DNA of 64,000 nucleotides from Homarus americanus (Eukaryota; Arthropoda; Malacostraca; Decapoda; Nephropidae), in the NCBI RefSeq assembly GCF_018991925.1, contig NW_024737068.1, forward strand, positions 2,791,353 to 2,855,352, written 5' to 3'. Numbering within the stretch: position 1 is the first letter of the stretch; each line of letters begins with the position of its first letter. This document shows, piece after piece, positions 46,046 to 57,035 of this stretch. Below the pieces are notes generated by a model. That model was not told the origin of the DNA. It searched no databases and saw nothing but the letters and a program-made list of their open reading frames with translations. Both the position numbers and the translations under genes were made by a program.

Positions 46046-46061
46046 AAATTGACACACCCTA
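46046..46061 (-). repeat. Right terminal inverted repeat of the hAT-like element
   Basis: AAATTGACACACCCTA, exact complement of the left end; followed by CTGGTTAA at 46062-46069. Confidence 0.92.
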
Positions 46062-46213
46062 CTGGTTAATCTCAGATATCTGTGAAGCAAAACCAATAAG
46101 TAAAATAACAATATAATTAAACTATTTACAATGCATACAAGAAATAAAAATGACAAAATAACTAAATAGGAAGTTTGCTTAGTTCGAGAATTTAACCAAT
46201 GACAAAACAACAC

Positions 46214-46975
46214 TGTTACAGTTACAATTAAATCAATTACAATGTACAGTACTTGTTATAGCCACGCACAACTGTGAGCGCCGGCCACATGTTAAGTGAA
46301 GAAACTGTTTACAACTCAGAATAGCTTACTAAGCGAGATGGAGCTGGTAGCAGTTGTGTGACTGCCTGAGAGACAGACTATCGCCTTCTACCGTAGAGGC
46401 AACATCTTTATTCTCGTCAGCCAACATTTTCCTGCAGGGCATTATATTTGTTCTCGTTGGTCTAACCCTAGACCCCAAAACGTGAGTGTGATTGTGAACT
46501 GTTGAATCCTCTGAGAACTCTAAATAACTCTAATAAGTGTAATTATGTACTGTATATTGATCGTATTATTCAAACTGTGTGTCCTGATGTACCAGCAGTT
46601 GTCATATGTGAATTGTATTCAACAGGGTTTTGACAGAATTATACTCATCGCGTCAACGACAAGTGTCTTATTGTCCTGCACAAACCAAAATCGTTCCTAT
46701 GAGCTATTACAGTACTGGAGCATGAACAGTTATACCGTAAATGAAAACAGTTCACACAACACAAATAACAATGTACTCATCACTTTGGAGGAGAAGGAAG
46801 TGAGACCCACAGCCGTCAAACATACTTTCCACAATCTGACTGGCTGTTCTTGTGTGGTTAACCCAACACCAGACCTCTAATGAATGAGTCAAAGCATTAT
46901 GACAGGCCAGTGTGGCGACTCTTTCCAGTCCTCACCACCTTTTTACTTGACCAATAGAAGGTGGCTGTTGTAACA
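46214..46975 (-). repeat. Putative 3' LTR of element G
   Basis: Bounded by TGTTACAG on the left and TTGTAACA on the right, and followed by CCTCCCCCCTA, a polypurine tract on the minus strand. No second copy is in the window, so the left boundary is a guess. The 111-codon plus-strand frame inside (46545-46880) is not regarded as a gene. Confidence 0.45.
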
Positions 46976-47029
46976 CCTCCCCCCTAAAAGAAAGCATAGG
47001 ATGAAAACTATAATGTTTTCATTTAAACC

Positions 47030-47764
47030 AGAAGCATCTCAGGTGTCTACTTGGGATAAAGCAACTGCAAACAAATTGTATTTCCCTTTAATGTGCTTGA
47101 TTACTAAAGTGTATAGCTGAAACGTTAAGGCCCAACTCATTAATCTTTGACTTTATTCACAAACTGAGGTGGGTTGTGGTCATTAAATACTGGCACTGGT
47201 AAGTTCAAGCAAGTTGTTTAGACACTGAATTTTTCAAGTGTTAGGATTAATGCAACCACTTCGTTTTCTATGGTGCTATAATTTTTTTGGGTGTTGCTTG
47301 AACTTTGCACTGGGTGTAGTACCATGTCCTTTACTAACTGTAGAAGAACAGCTCCTGCTCCCACATCACTAGCATCCACTTGAATGTTGAAAGGTATACT
47401 GAAGTCAGGAGCTTGTAGTACTGGAGTAAAGGACAGGAAACTGTGGATGCAGTTGAAGGCAGCCTGGCCCTCAGGTGACCAGTGAAAGGATTTCTTAGGA
47501 CTAACCAGGTCTGCCAGGGTAGTGGCAACTTCTGAAAAATGAGGACAAAACCGTATTTAGAAACCTGTCATATCAAGAAACCTCTTGACAGCCTTCCGAA
47601 TAGTTGGGACGGGAAAACTTTGGATTGCTTCCACTTTCGCAGTGACTGGAGAAACCTGTCCAATCACATGTCCCAAATAGGTGATTTTCACATGGCCAAA
47701 CTCGCTTTTCTCCGGATTTACTGTCAGCCTGAATTAATGCATTCCTTGGGACAGTAACATGTCC
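47030..47764 (-). pseudogene. rt-rh: RT C-terminus and RNase H of element G
   Basis: On the minus strand the region reads an RT connection segment (KSFHWSPEGQAAFN-like near 47480), then FNIQVDASDVGAGAVLLQ near 47390, then NYSTIENEVVALIL near 47270. Stops follow. Matches the RNase H start of A and B. Confidence 0.78.
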
Positions 47765-47997
47765 AGCCTCATAGGTCTCTAAATTCTTTTTGGCTTCATT
47801 ACAGTCATCAATACCTGAAATACTTGGAAACCATAATTATCATCAAAAAGATTGCCTTGACAAAATTCATCCACATTATCATCAATCTGGTATGAGCTTA
47901 CGTGACTACCACTCTGAACTGCAGCAGATAATACAACGAGTTTTTGCACATGAAGGAAATAGCCCTGGGGACCCTTTCTCTAACTATGCAGTATCTT
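47765..47997. other. Foreign segment inside element G
   Basis: It replaces the expected integrase and RT front. The plus strand is open (LRDYHSELQQIIQRVF-type text) but I recognise no family. It ends in a T-run at 47997-48008, which could be the poly(A) of a minus-strand retrocopy. Confidence 0.4.
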
Positions 47998-48470
47998 TTT
48001 TTTTTTTACTAGAAGGAGTCTTTGTAAAATCGGGTCTGGTATAACTATTCTACTGCCAACAATTTCATTCCCCATCAAAAAAGTTACTCCTTCCACAGGC
48101 AAAGAATCTTTCACGCCCACAGTTACACATTTTGAAACCATTTTTGTTCTCAAATATATTCTACAAAACGGAGCGGTATTATCGCCACAAAACCCCTGAA
48201 GGATCACTCTTACCAGTGTAGGTCTCCCCTAGAAACGGAACGAATCCCTTAATCATAACACTATGAGAGGCACCAGTATCAATCAGAATACTAACAGGGC
48301 AAGTTACATTCGAACTGTCACTAACTGACACAAACCCATTAAATAAAAATGGTTCATATGAAACTAAATGTTCAGGTGGTACCAACTTGTCGCTTGAAGC
48401 AGCACCATCTAGAGTCTTTAGCAAAACAATCGCAAGGTTAGAATATTTACTTTGTTCCTTTTTTAGCAAG
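47998..48470 (-). pseudogene. pr: Protease of element G
   Basis: Open pieces 48469-48179 and 48207-47980 hold a Gly-Phe-Val-Ser-Val segment, the active-site Ile-Asp-Thr-Gly-Ala-Ser-His-Ser (about 48285-48262) and GVTFLMGNEIVGSRIVIPDP. Parallels element B protease closely. One frameshift. Confidence 0.82.
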
Positions 48471-48960
48471 CTTCGGACAATTTCCGATCATATGGCCAGA
48501 TCGCTTACAATAAAAACAAATCAGGTTACCCATACCTAGGGGAAATGCAGACTTACTAAAAGGAGAAACTAAGTTCTGTTTCGATGCAGAACATTGCGTA
48601 GCAGGCTGCTTATTTTCTCTCACCTCACCACCTGGCTTACCACTCGAAACCTTGGTTTCTACGCTCTTAGACTGAACAGAATAATACAGGATCCTGTGAA
48701 AAACAATTACATGAGACAGGGCTTAATTTTCATAGAGTGTGGCTAACTGGATCAATGAGTTTACCTCCTTTTCTTCCAGCTAGACCCTCACTTCATGTGG
48801 AACTGCCTTCTTAAACTGCTCCCAAAATACTAGCTCCTTCAATTCATTTAAAATCTGTACAGCCTCCCAACTGCCACCTGCTACAGTCAGCGTTGTCAAT
48901 CCTCGTCTCAGAGAGTTTTGAACCACGGAAGTATGAACCCGCATCTGCAGCATTCGCTCA
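48471..48960 (-). pseudogene. gag: Gag C-terminal part of element G
   Basis: CFYCKRSGHMIGNC (C-x2-C-x4-H-x4-C), about 48520-48479, is the nucleocapsid knuckle. Upstream a capsid-like helix region (LKELVFWEQFKKAVPHEVRV near 48830) is readable with two stops. The N-terminal half of gag is absent. Confidence 0.7.
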
Positions 48961-50126
48961 TGACGTGGAGTGGGGGATCGGGAGCCGGTGGGAGAGGATG
49001 GTGACGGACTGGTGGGGAGGGGGGCGTGAAGAGGGTAGGAGTGGAGGTGGGCTAGAGGAACTGTGAGGCTAGCGAGACTGGATTTTTTTATTATTTAGAT
49101 TAACTCACACTGGCTGAGAACTAGTATTTACTCACTCTTGCTTTGTGCAACCACTGTCACCAGAATAAATCCTCACACAAGTAATATTCACACCACACTC
49201 ATGATAATGCCCAGCAATTTACACATTTTCTGTGTCCCCTTCGCCTGCCCTAATTATAGGGAAAAATGGAAATTATTCCACTGCTATGAGAAGGGAAAAC
49301 ACTACCTCTCCCAATTGGAGTGTGGCAGACAAGGGACGATGAGGAGGCCACAGACCGTTCCCGTCCCGAGTCTAAATCTTAGTCGGACTCTTACTTACCT
49401 TAATGTCCCTTGTGCAGTCGATAGGCATTTACCTGTATTTTAAGTAATTAAGCGTAGCAGTGCCTAATTATAAGGAACTACTTATATTTGTTTAATGAAT
49501 ATTCATGACATTAGCTTAATTCATAGAATTTTAAAATTACACAAAGATTATGCTACGAGGTATAATATGGTTGTCACATATTTAAGAATCAATTGGCTAA
49601 TAGACATAACAGTCTACAGTGGTGTATAGGCTAGTGCGTAGCTGGCCATGGCTAGACTCAGTTTTTATTATTCTCCAAAATCCTCAAAGGTTACTGCATG
49701 ATGTAAATAAACACTGAGAATATAAGTTGCCATATACTGTATACATAACCTTTCAATATTCCTAATTCATTCAAACAGGCTGAGGGCAGCCTATGCAAGC
49801 AGTGGCGTATGTAATTAGGAAGGAGGGTAAGCATTAATTACCCTTTGGACTCGCTAACATAAATATTTTTCTTGGTAAACGACTTTCAAGTGATAGCACT
49901 ATATTTGCTGAGATTTGGTGAGGAAGTTAGTAACCACCGATTTATATTAGAATAACTTCAATGAATCTTGTTTTTATAGTCATTTAACGGAAGGTTCCGA
50001 GAGCAACGTCTTAAGCGACTATACTAAGCAGGGAAGGATTCCACTTAGATCTAACCACGCTGCTCTACCTGGTATGGTTTAATCACTGCCAGGCGTAGAT
50101 GTTGCTTTCATTTGTACTCTACCCTA
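48961..50126. other. Spacer between elements G and E, no gene seen
   Basis: 48961-49080 is G-rich; the rest is AT-rich, without repeats or recognisable motifs. A 101-codon frame (49138-49443) has no family resemblance and is likely chance. Confidence 0.5.
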
Positions 50127-50640
50127 TGTAACAGCACCATTTGCATTATATAAATATTTACCCAAATATATAATACCAAATTATTCACCAAGTTATTCAA
50201 CCTCAGCTGTTGACATTATGCATGGCTGAGGTTGCAGTTCCTTCGGGGAGCAAGCGAGATCAGGCTGAGGTCAGGCTCATGTTAGCACAACAGTATATCT
50301 GATGTGTTTCTTTTCTCACACTCCCGAGGGCAGGCGAGGTCAACCAAGTCATAACATACCTGGCCTGCTCCTCCCTCTCTCTCTTGGTTAAGAGAGGCTG
50401 GAGAGAGATCAGACTCATATTTTTTGTTACCCAGAGAACACCTTACTTAAGTATTCTCATGTGTACGTACACTAAGACATTTTCCCTAGTAGAGAAGGTA
50501 TAATATTCTCTCAACTGGACTAAGTACCTGTGGAACTATAATTTTCTACAATAAGTACAAACCAACAAAGTGTTTACTTCAGCCCTGCCACTATTAATTC
50601 CAAAACTACTATACATATTTGTGTGTGATATATATCTATA
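50127..50640 (+). repeat. 5' LTR of element E
   Basis: TGTAACAGCACCATTTGCATTATATAAATATTT start, matching 40871 and 63921. The end is uncertain, somewhere between 50620 and 50662. TGGTGGCAAGCTGTGAGAC at about 50663 could be a primer site, but I do not recognise the tRNA. Confidence 0.8.
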
Positions 50641-51017
50641 AAAAGGACCAACACACTGGTGGCAAGCTGTGAGACGGTTTAAAAGAAGAATCAGTCAGAC
50701 GCTCAGAAACAAACGAATCAAGTGATTCCAGTGACTTAAGTGGCACTTTAAGTGAATCATCAACAAACAAGTAATTACAAGAAAATTAAGTGGACAGTGG
50801 CTATAAACACTTGCAGAACGTATACATAGAGACACAGTGGTAACAAAAAAATTATAAAATATTGCCAACTTAGCAGTCAACCCTCAATGACACCCCGACC
50901 GGAGCCGAGAGCAGCCGAGCCTAACACTACACAACCGGAGTTCAGGAAGGTTGTCAAAGTGGTTCCAGATAAGCAAACAATCTCTTGCTTAAACAAGCAA
51001 GCCTCGTCAGTGCGCAA

Positions 51018-51165
51018 CAGAGGTCAGCCCCCAGTTCAGCCTCCATGCTGATCTCAGCGAGACAGAGGACAGTCCCAGGTCAGCCCCCATGCTGATCGCC
51101 GCAAGAGGGTCAGCCCCAGTCTGATCGTCGCAAGAAGGTCAGCCCCCCAGGTGGATCGCCGTAAG
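51018..51165 (+). repeat. Tandem repeat in the leader of element E
   Basis: Four imperfect copies of an AGGTCAGCCCCCA.GCTGATCGCCGCAAG unit, about 35-40 bp. Confidence 0.85.
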
Positions 51166-51168
51166 ACG

Positions 51169-51214
51169 TGACGTCATCCCTCCCAGAAAAAGACGTCATT
51201 GACTCCTGACGTCA
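51169..51214 (+). promoter_or_regulatory. Cluster of CRE/ATF-like sites
   Basis: Two perfect TGACGTCA palindromes (51169-51176, 51207-51214) flank one AGACGTCA (about 51191). TGACGTCA is the cAMP-response element bound by CREB/ATF bZIP factors. Regulation of the element is inference. Confidence 0.5.
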
Positions 51215-51486
51215 TCGCCAGCGCGAAACTCTATGGACTCTCCACTCAGGTAAATCACAAACAACCATTATTTTACCAACTACACAAACACAAGTGAACT
51301 TCCAGAAGTCTTCACATGTAGTCAATATAAAATATAAGTCATTTGCACAAATGCGTAAAGGCCAAATTAAATAAACACATTTAGAAACAACTTCCTCTAA
51401 TTACAAAAGGTAAATTTATAATCTATACTTTTACATACTTGTATAACTTGTATACAGTTAGTGAAGTGAATAAATATTCCTATATA

Positions 51487-52760
51487 TGGACCCTCTTCAA
51501 AAAATTTTGGTTATCAAACAGGAAATTAGTGACTGAGACTCTGATAGCCAGTCATCTAAAAATTCACAGGAGCTAGTGAGGAAGAATTACCAAAAATTAG
51601 CCAAATAGAGTTAACGCCTACCGACTCTTTAGCTAGCTGTGAAAATTTCATAGAGTCTCAGTTTGAAGATTTACACAGTAGACAATTAAGGTCAGGTAAC
51701 ATTTACCCATTACCTTCACCTGATACTAACGCTAGTGCTTTGACTAACACAACAAAAATGGTAACAGGTGGTTCTACTAACCCACCAACTTCATCGGTCT
51801 GTCAAACTGTAAAGAGTTTACTGTAGAGGATCCAGAGTATACTAGTTTAGCATTTTTGCGTAACTGAGAAGATGTAATGAGAAATAATAATGTCACTAAC
51901 GATGTAGATAAAATCTCATACGTCCGAAGCCTCATCAAAACCGGTAGTCGCGCAGCTAGAGCTATCAATGCTTCAGCCATCGATGAAGAAACTGATTATT
52001 ATCCTACATTTAGGAAACAATTCATCTCTTTTTTTTGGTCAGGTACTTTAGGAGGTCCGCTTACTTGGATTTTCCAGATGGTAGAGAGTACACGTGCACT
52101 CTGTTCGCAAATGACGAGCAAGACGCCCAGATATTTGCCGGACACACTTTAGATAGATCTCAACACTTACTGTATATGGAATCTCAGATTGGTTCCATAA
52201 CAATGACAACTTGTCTAAAGAAAATTTCTACAGGATTATTGAGTTCCTTCAGTTTATCTTGTCATCAAATGAACCCTTACGCATGAAAGCCCGAAAGAAG
52301 AATTTGAAGTAGGGACTAAGCTTGTAGACTACGTGAAGGAAATTGCTGAACCGGCGGAACGTACTCCTAGGGTTCTGTCAGTAGCACCCGTCCCCAGCTT
52401 TAGGGAACAACCACAAACCGTCACTGGAACCAAACCCAAAGAGATACCTTTTTGCAAAGTCTGCAAACGTAAGGGACATACCACAGAACAATGCTGGTTT
52501 GCAGGACAAGCAGATAAGAACCCATCCAGCCAGTGGCAAGATCGAGGAAAAGAATCCTCGCAGGACTTTAAAATTTTCAGATAATCCTGCTAAACTAAAA
52601 CTCCAAAGGGACATTACACAGGAGATAAAATGTCTCCAAACACTAAAGGCATTCCGAATAAATTGTGTATAGTACACCAGTCTCCATACCACAACACAGA
52701 AGATTGCAGAATTATACAGCGTATGAGGCAAGAAATTGAAAAGTCGACCTAAGACAAGTA
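51487..52760 (+). pseudogene. gag: Gag of element E with two zinc knuckles
   Basis: ATG at 51487 starts a frame broken within about 20 codons. A capsid-like part (51877-52100: AFLRN, then YVRSLIKTGSRAARAI) shifts frame near 52050 and continues to 52286. Knuckle 1 is CKVCKRKGHTTEQC (52454-52495). Knuckle 2, about 52666-52707, reads CIVHQSPYHNTEDC, C-x2-H-x4-H-x4-C, with His in the second position. Confidence 0.8.
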
Positions 52761-52809
52761 CATAGCCTTTGGAGGAAGAGGAGCGCGTCCAGCAACACGA
52801 TCTAGGATA

Positions 52810-53190
52810 GTGTCAACGGTTCAAGAAAACAATGCCTTCATCACTGGCTCATTTATCGCCCCATTAAACAAAGTGGAAGTGTTGACTCTACCAACGTTGA
52901 GAGGTAACAATCAGGTATCCCTATATATAAATACGGGGGCTTGTGCCAATGTTATCTCATTAAAGTCATTCAATGAACTCAAGCGGCAATATCATCCAAA
53001 TAAGTGGCCAGTAAGACCTACAGACATTCCTCTGTCCGGTGTGTCGGGAATCCAATTAGACATAGCAGGGGTGATAACACTACCAATAATTTTTTCTAGG
53101 TCCAGTAAAGCGTTTCTGGCGGATTTCTACATAGTCAAGGCATTTTCTTTGCCAGCGGACGGGTTATTTGGTCTGGCCACTCTAAGGTAG
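52810..53190 (+). pseudogene. pr: Aspartic protease of element E
   Basis: 126 codons open. The active-site motif reads Ile-Asn-Thr-Gly-Ala (about 52930), so the catalytic Asp is replaced by Asn (GAT to AAT would suffice). LPADGLFGLATLR near 53150 is the C-terminal hydrophobic motif. Matches the protease of fragment D. Confidence 0.78.
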
Positions 53191-53597
53191 AACAACATTA
53201 ACGTTCAGCCACGAAATAAAGCAATCAAGCATAATTGTAAAACATAACATGCCATGCAAACTTCAAATCCATTGCTTATTTCAGGTGTTCGTGTAATAAC
53301 TGCCTCGACAGGCGCGAGGGAGTCTTTGACACAGAAGCAATTAGTTATGGAGTCACTCCCTGAAACTCCACCTAGTAGCTCAAGGGACGTATTTGATGAA
53401 AGCGGCAAGAACTGGATTTTAACGCCTGCTGTGCTAACTGATGTACAACGGTTACATAGCCAGCAATTAACTAAAGCCACAGTACGTTTGCCAAATGTGA
53501 GTGAGATGTTGTGTGACTGAGTGAAAGTTCACGAGTGAAAGGTTTGTCACTTGAGTCTATTTTAAACACAGTCAGATTACTGTAGGTAGTCTCACAG
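53191..53597 (+). pseudogene. Protease-RT linker of element E
   Basis: Open at 53254-53520 with no catalytic motif. It belongs to the pol polyprotein by position. Confidence 0.5.
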
Positions 53598-54640
53598 ATG
53601 TCCTCGATCTCAATAGAACTGAGGACCCATAACCTTAAGAAAGGTAATTTCCCTGTTTACGACAAAGCGGTTGTCGCAGAGCCAATAGAATTACCAATAG
53701 GTAGTATAACACAGGGGGAATCGAACGAAAAATCACATATTATATACAAAGTAGCGTTAATAGCTCCACACGTGAAAGTAGTCGATCATCCACGAGGCAA
53801 AATAGATCTTTTAGTATTACTAGCCGAGTTCAAGGAAATCATAGCATTACCTAGAGAACCCCTAGGTAAAATAACGTTGACAAACCATCATATTCCACTC
53901 AACCGACACTAACCCAATCTACATCCCAGCATATAGGCTACCCCACAGCAGAAGGGCAGTAGTTCAATAGATAGTACAAGACATGGTGGACCAAAAGGTT
54001 AATCCAACCTTCGTCATCACCATGGAACTCACCATTATTCCTAGTTCCCTAGAAAAATGGAGGATGGAGACGTCATAGATTTTCGACGAGTCAACCAGGC
54101 AACTGTACGAGACAGGTTCCCAATGCCTGTCCTAACTGACATACTACAGTCACTAGGAAGAGACAACGCAGTCTTCAATAACTTAGATTTACTTAGCGGG
54201 TACTGGCAAATTCCCTTATATGAGGAATCCCGCGAGGTAACTGCGTTCAGTACACCAATGGGACATTTCGAATTCTTAAGAATGCCATTTGGCCTAAGAA
54301 ATCCGCCGTTAACATTCCAAAGAATGATAAATACCTTGTTTGCTGAAATGATTGGTAACATAGTCTATGCCTATCTAGATAATCTAATCATAGTTAGCAA
54401 AGATGTACAAAGCCATTTTAAGAAACTACGAGAAGGTTTAAAAAAACTGCAAATAGCAGGATTGAAAGTCAAACTTTCCAAATGTGAATTTCTCAAATCC
54501 AAAATCCAATTTCTTGGACACGTAGCAAATGGCAATGGTATACACACAATAGATTTCAAGGTAAGGGTGGTGAAGCAATTCCCATGTCCCAAGAACGTAG
54601 ATCAACTTCGTTGTTTCATAGGATTATGAGGATACTTCCG
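53598..54640 (+). pseudogene. rt: Reverse transcriptase of element E
   Basis: N-terminal RT at 53598-53912 (FKEIIALPREPLGKITLTNH). After a frame break, the main domain runs 54057-54629: DFRRVNQATVRDRFP, NNLDLLSGYWQIPL, AFSTPMGHFEFLRMPFGL, then the active site Tyr-Leu-Asp-Asn (about 54370), where the second Asp of YLDD is Asn. KLSKCEFLKSKIQFLGH follows. Confidence 0.88.
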
Positions 54641-55099
54641 TTCTTTCATTGAAGGTTCTGCCAAATTTGCCTCACCACTCACTAATCTCCTCAAAAAGGA
54701 TGTAGAGTATATACATGGAATAAAGAACAAGAGGACAGTTTTAATGCCAGCATGAGAGTCTTAACGAACGCTCGAGTGTTGGCCTTTCCGGACTACACAA
54801 AACCATTTACCATGTGCGCTGATGCCTCAGGCCTAGGTTTAGGGGCGGTGCTCATGCAAACTGATCATTGAAGAAAATGGCTTGTAATAGCATACGCCAG
54901 TTGCATCCTCAACGATGCAGAATCACACTATTCGGCTACTCACTTCGAAGCATTAGCTGTAGTGTGAGTACTCAAGCATTTTTGGGATCTCATTTTGGGA
55001 TATCCGATCACAGTCCACACAGATCATGTGACAGTGGCAGAACTATTTCATGGGAAGAACTTATCAGGGCTTGTAGATGGCTGGTATCTGACCATACAG
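54641..55099 (+). pseudogene. rh: RNase H of element E, N-terminal part
   Basis: In broken frames: TMCADASGLGLGAVLMQ near 54817, an AYASCILNDAESHYSATHFEALA-type segment near 54890, and HTDHVTVAELFHGKN near 55018. It ends at 55099, where LINE H is inserted, and resumes at 60126. Confidence 0.82.
55090..55099. other. Target duplication of LINE H (left)
   Basis: GACCATACAG here versus GATCATACAG at 60126-60135: nine of ten bases match. Confidence 0.75.
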
Positions 55100-55249
55100 T
55101 GTTGTTGTTGTTGAGATTGTCGGATCGTAGTCCGACACGGGCCTTTGCCTGTAGGCGGCCCGTTTGGTGGTTCCGGCTGGAGCTCCTGGAGCAGTCAGAA
55201 CGGATTTGGGATAGGAGGTTGTCCTACCTGCAGATATGAAAGGTTGCAA

Positions 55250-57035
55250 GTGTGAGCGGACCCTCAGTCAGTGAGCGCTTACCACCAACCCCCACTCTTC
55301 GACGTGGTCAGTTTCGGAGTGGGGCGCCCCCCGAACTGGGGTCCGCACTTGCTGGGTATCGTGTGATGACCCGCAGAGGTGGTGAATGTGGTTTGTTTGG
55401 GCCTTTCGGGTTAGAGTGGCCGCTGGTGTTGTGTGTTCTTGGAAGTTTTGAATTCTGTTTCGAAGACTTTGTGTGACTTCGCAGTCGAGGAGATAGTGTT
55501 CAAGTGGGTTGGCTGCTGGCTCCTGACAGTAGGGTGCATTCCATGACGTCATTTCCGATCATCTGCCAGGAGCACTTATACCCTAGTCGTAGTCGATGAA
55601 GGCTGACTTGGGTTTATCTTGGTGTTTTCTTGTCTGCAAAAGGTGGTTCCCCTTTTGTAGCCGCCAGGTACCATTTGGCTAATTGGGAACCAGCGTTGAA
55701 TGCGTGAAGGAAGCTCTTTTGGATGTGGAGCTTGCTAGTCTTTCTGAGGTGAGTCTTGATCTATTGCACGCTTGCTGGAACTTGAATGTGTACGCTACTA
55801 GAACGTGTGGCTGCCTTGGCTGCTTCATCTGCCACGTCGTTTCCCCCGATCCCTACGTGACTGGGAATCCAGTGTAAGACGACTGGGCGGTTTTGTCTTT
55901 GAAATTCCTGTAGCTGTGCGAGGATCGAGGTTATGATGTGGACGTTGTCTCTTGGTTGACTGTGTTGCCGCGCCTGCATGGCCTTTTTCGAGTCCGTGTG
56001 AATTATGATGGACTTGTTGTGTTGTGTTGCAGCGTGTTGTAGGGCCTTTGAGATTACTACCGACTCTGTTTGTAGGGTGGAGCAGTCATTAGAAAGTCTC
56101 CATAGGAGGGTCTGATCTTGGGTGTAGAAGGTCGCTCCGGATGTATGATGCTTTGGGTCCACCAAGCCGTCTGTGAAGTATGATGCTGCATTAGCCGGTG
56201 TCTCGTTGGCTATGGCTTCCAGAGTTATTCTTTTGAGGTCCTCCTTCTGGTGGTCGGCTTTGCTATCACCTAGTTCGGTAAGTTTGAATGTGGCTGGTGG
56301 AGGGCTCCATGGTGGAGGAACTACGTAAACATTGTCTCGTATGTCTTGGTTGTTCTTGACGAGTGTTTCTGCTTGCAGGTGTCGGATGTCCTCGCTTGCC
56401 TCGTGCGACCAGGTGGCCCCTTGCACTCTGTGGTCGAGGTGGAGGGAGGCACTGATTCGCATTTTGGCAGCTGTGGGTTTATCTGATCTACAGATTTTGG
56501 CGAGGAGACCGGCTGTCACCTGCTTGACTCGTACTGCCAGGGGTGGTAGTTCAGTTTCCATTTGCAAATTGCAAATTCTGGTCCATATGGGTGCTCCGAG
56601 CATGGTCCTGAGAGCATTATTTTGGATAGCTTCTAGCTTAGCTATCTGGTCTTCTCTCAGTCCAATGAGTGCTGGAGCACTGTAATCTACCAGCGATTTG
56701 ATGGCGGCCGTGTAGTAGGCTTTGAGCACATGTATGTTCGCTCCTGCGGTTGCTCTGGTAAGCGACCTCATTATATTGTGTCTGCTCTTCGTCCTGTGCC
56801 TGAGATACTCGAGTTGCGGCTTGAAAGTGAGTTTCTTGTCGAACCAGATCTCAAGACACTGGTGGGTGTTGGTCCAGATTACCGGCGTGTTTTGTATGGA
56901 GAGCATCGTGTCTGGTGTGTCTGTGCAGATGGCCATCGCTTTCGCCTTGGCTGGATTTATCTTGAGTTCAAATCTGTTGCACTCCTCTTTTATAAGTTGG
57001 AGTGCGTGTTGCGTGTTGGCTAGTCTGTTTGCTCC
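55250..57035 (-). CDS. LINE H RNase H and C-terminal region
   Basis: A 391-codon frame (56936-55761). An RT-thumb part comes first (FKPQLEYLRHRTKSRHNIMR; LKAYYTAAIKSLVDYSAPAL), then RNase H with YFTDGLVDP (Asp), ESVVISKAL (Glu), IIIHTDSKKAMQA (Asp) and HWIPSHVGIGGNDVADEAAK (His, Asp). All RNase H catalytic residues are present. Past a frame break, 55552-55268 reads CQEPAANPLEHYLLDC, the C-terminal Cys/His motif common to I-type LINEs. The frame breaks near 57040 separate it from RT. Confidence 0.85.

Larger units (their letters stand above)
42823..46061 (-). mobile_element. Complete hAT-like DNA transposon with intact transposase gene
   Basis: 3,239 bp. It begins TAGGGTGTGTCAATTT (42823-42838) and ends with the exact reverse complement (46046-46061), a perfect 16-bp terminal inverted repeat. 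Both sides carry CTGGTTAA (42815-42822 and 46062-46069), an 8-bp duplication fitting the nTnnnnAn pattern known for hAT elements. Inside is a single 797-codon gene on the minus strand with no stop. This is the only element in the window whose ends and coding region both look intact. Internal sequence is not tandemly repetitive. Confidence 0.88.
46214..48960 (-). mobile_element. Element G: rearranged gmr1-like fragment, minus strand
   Basis: From right to left: gag with zinc knuckle, protease, an unrelated segment (47765-47997), RT C-terminus, RNase H, polypurine tract and a putative LTR. Protease and RNase H resemble those of element B more than A. The integrase and the front of RT are missing. 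No 5' LTR was found. Confidence 0.72.
50641..51486 (+). other. Leader of element E
   Basis: Long non-coding leader containing a tandem repeat and CRE-like sites (listed separately). Short open frames only. Confidence 0.7.

Noticed and set aside
42815..46069. TTAA-targeting (Kolobok or piggyBac) element
   Set aside because: TTAA occurs in the flanks but does not directly abut both ends; the duplication is 8 bp (10 if end bases are reassigned) and the TIR starts TAGGG, favouring hAT.
49138..49443. 101-codon plus-strand frame
   Set aside because: No motif, no repeats, no neighbouring element frame; probably chance.
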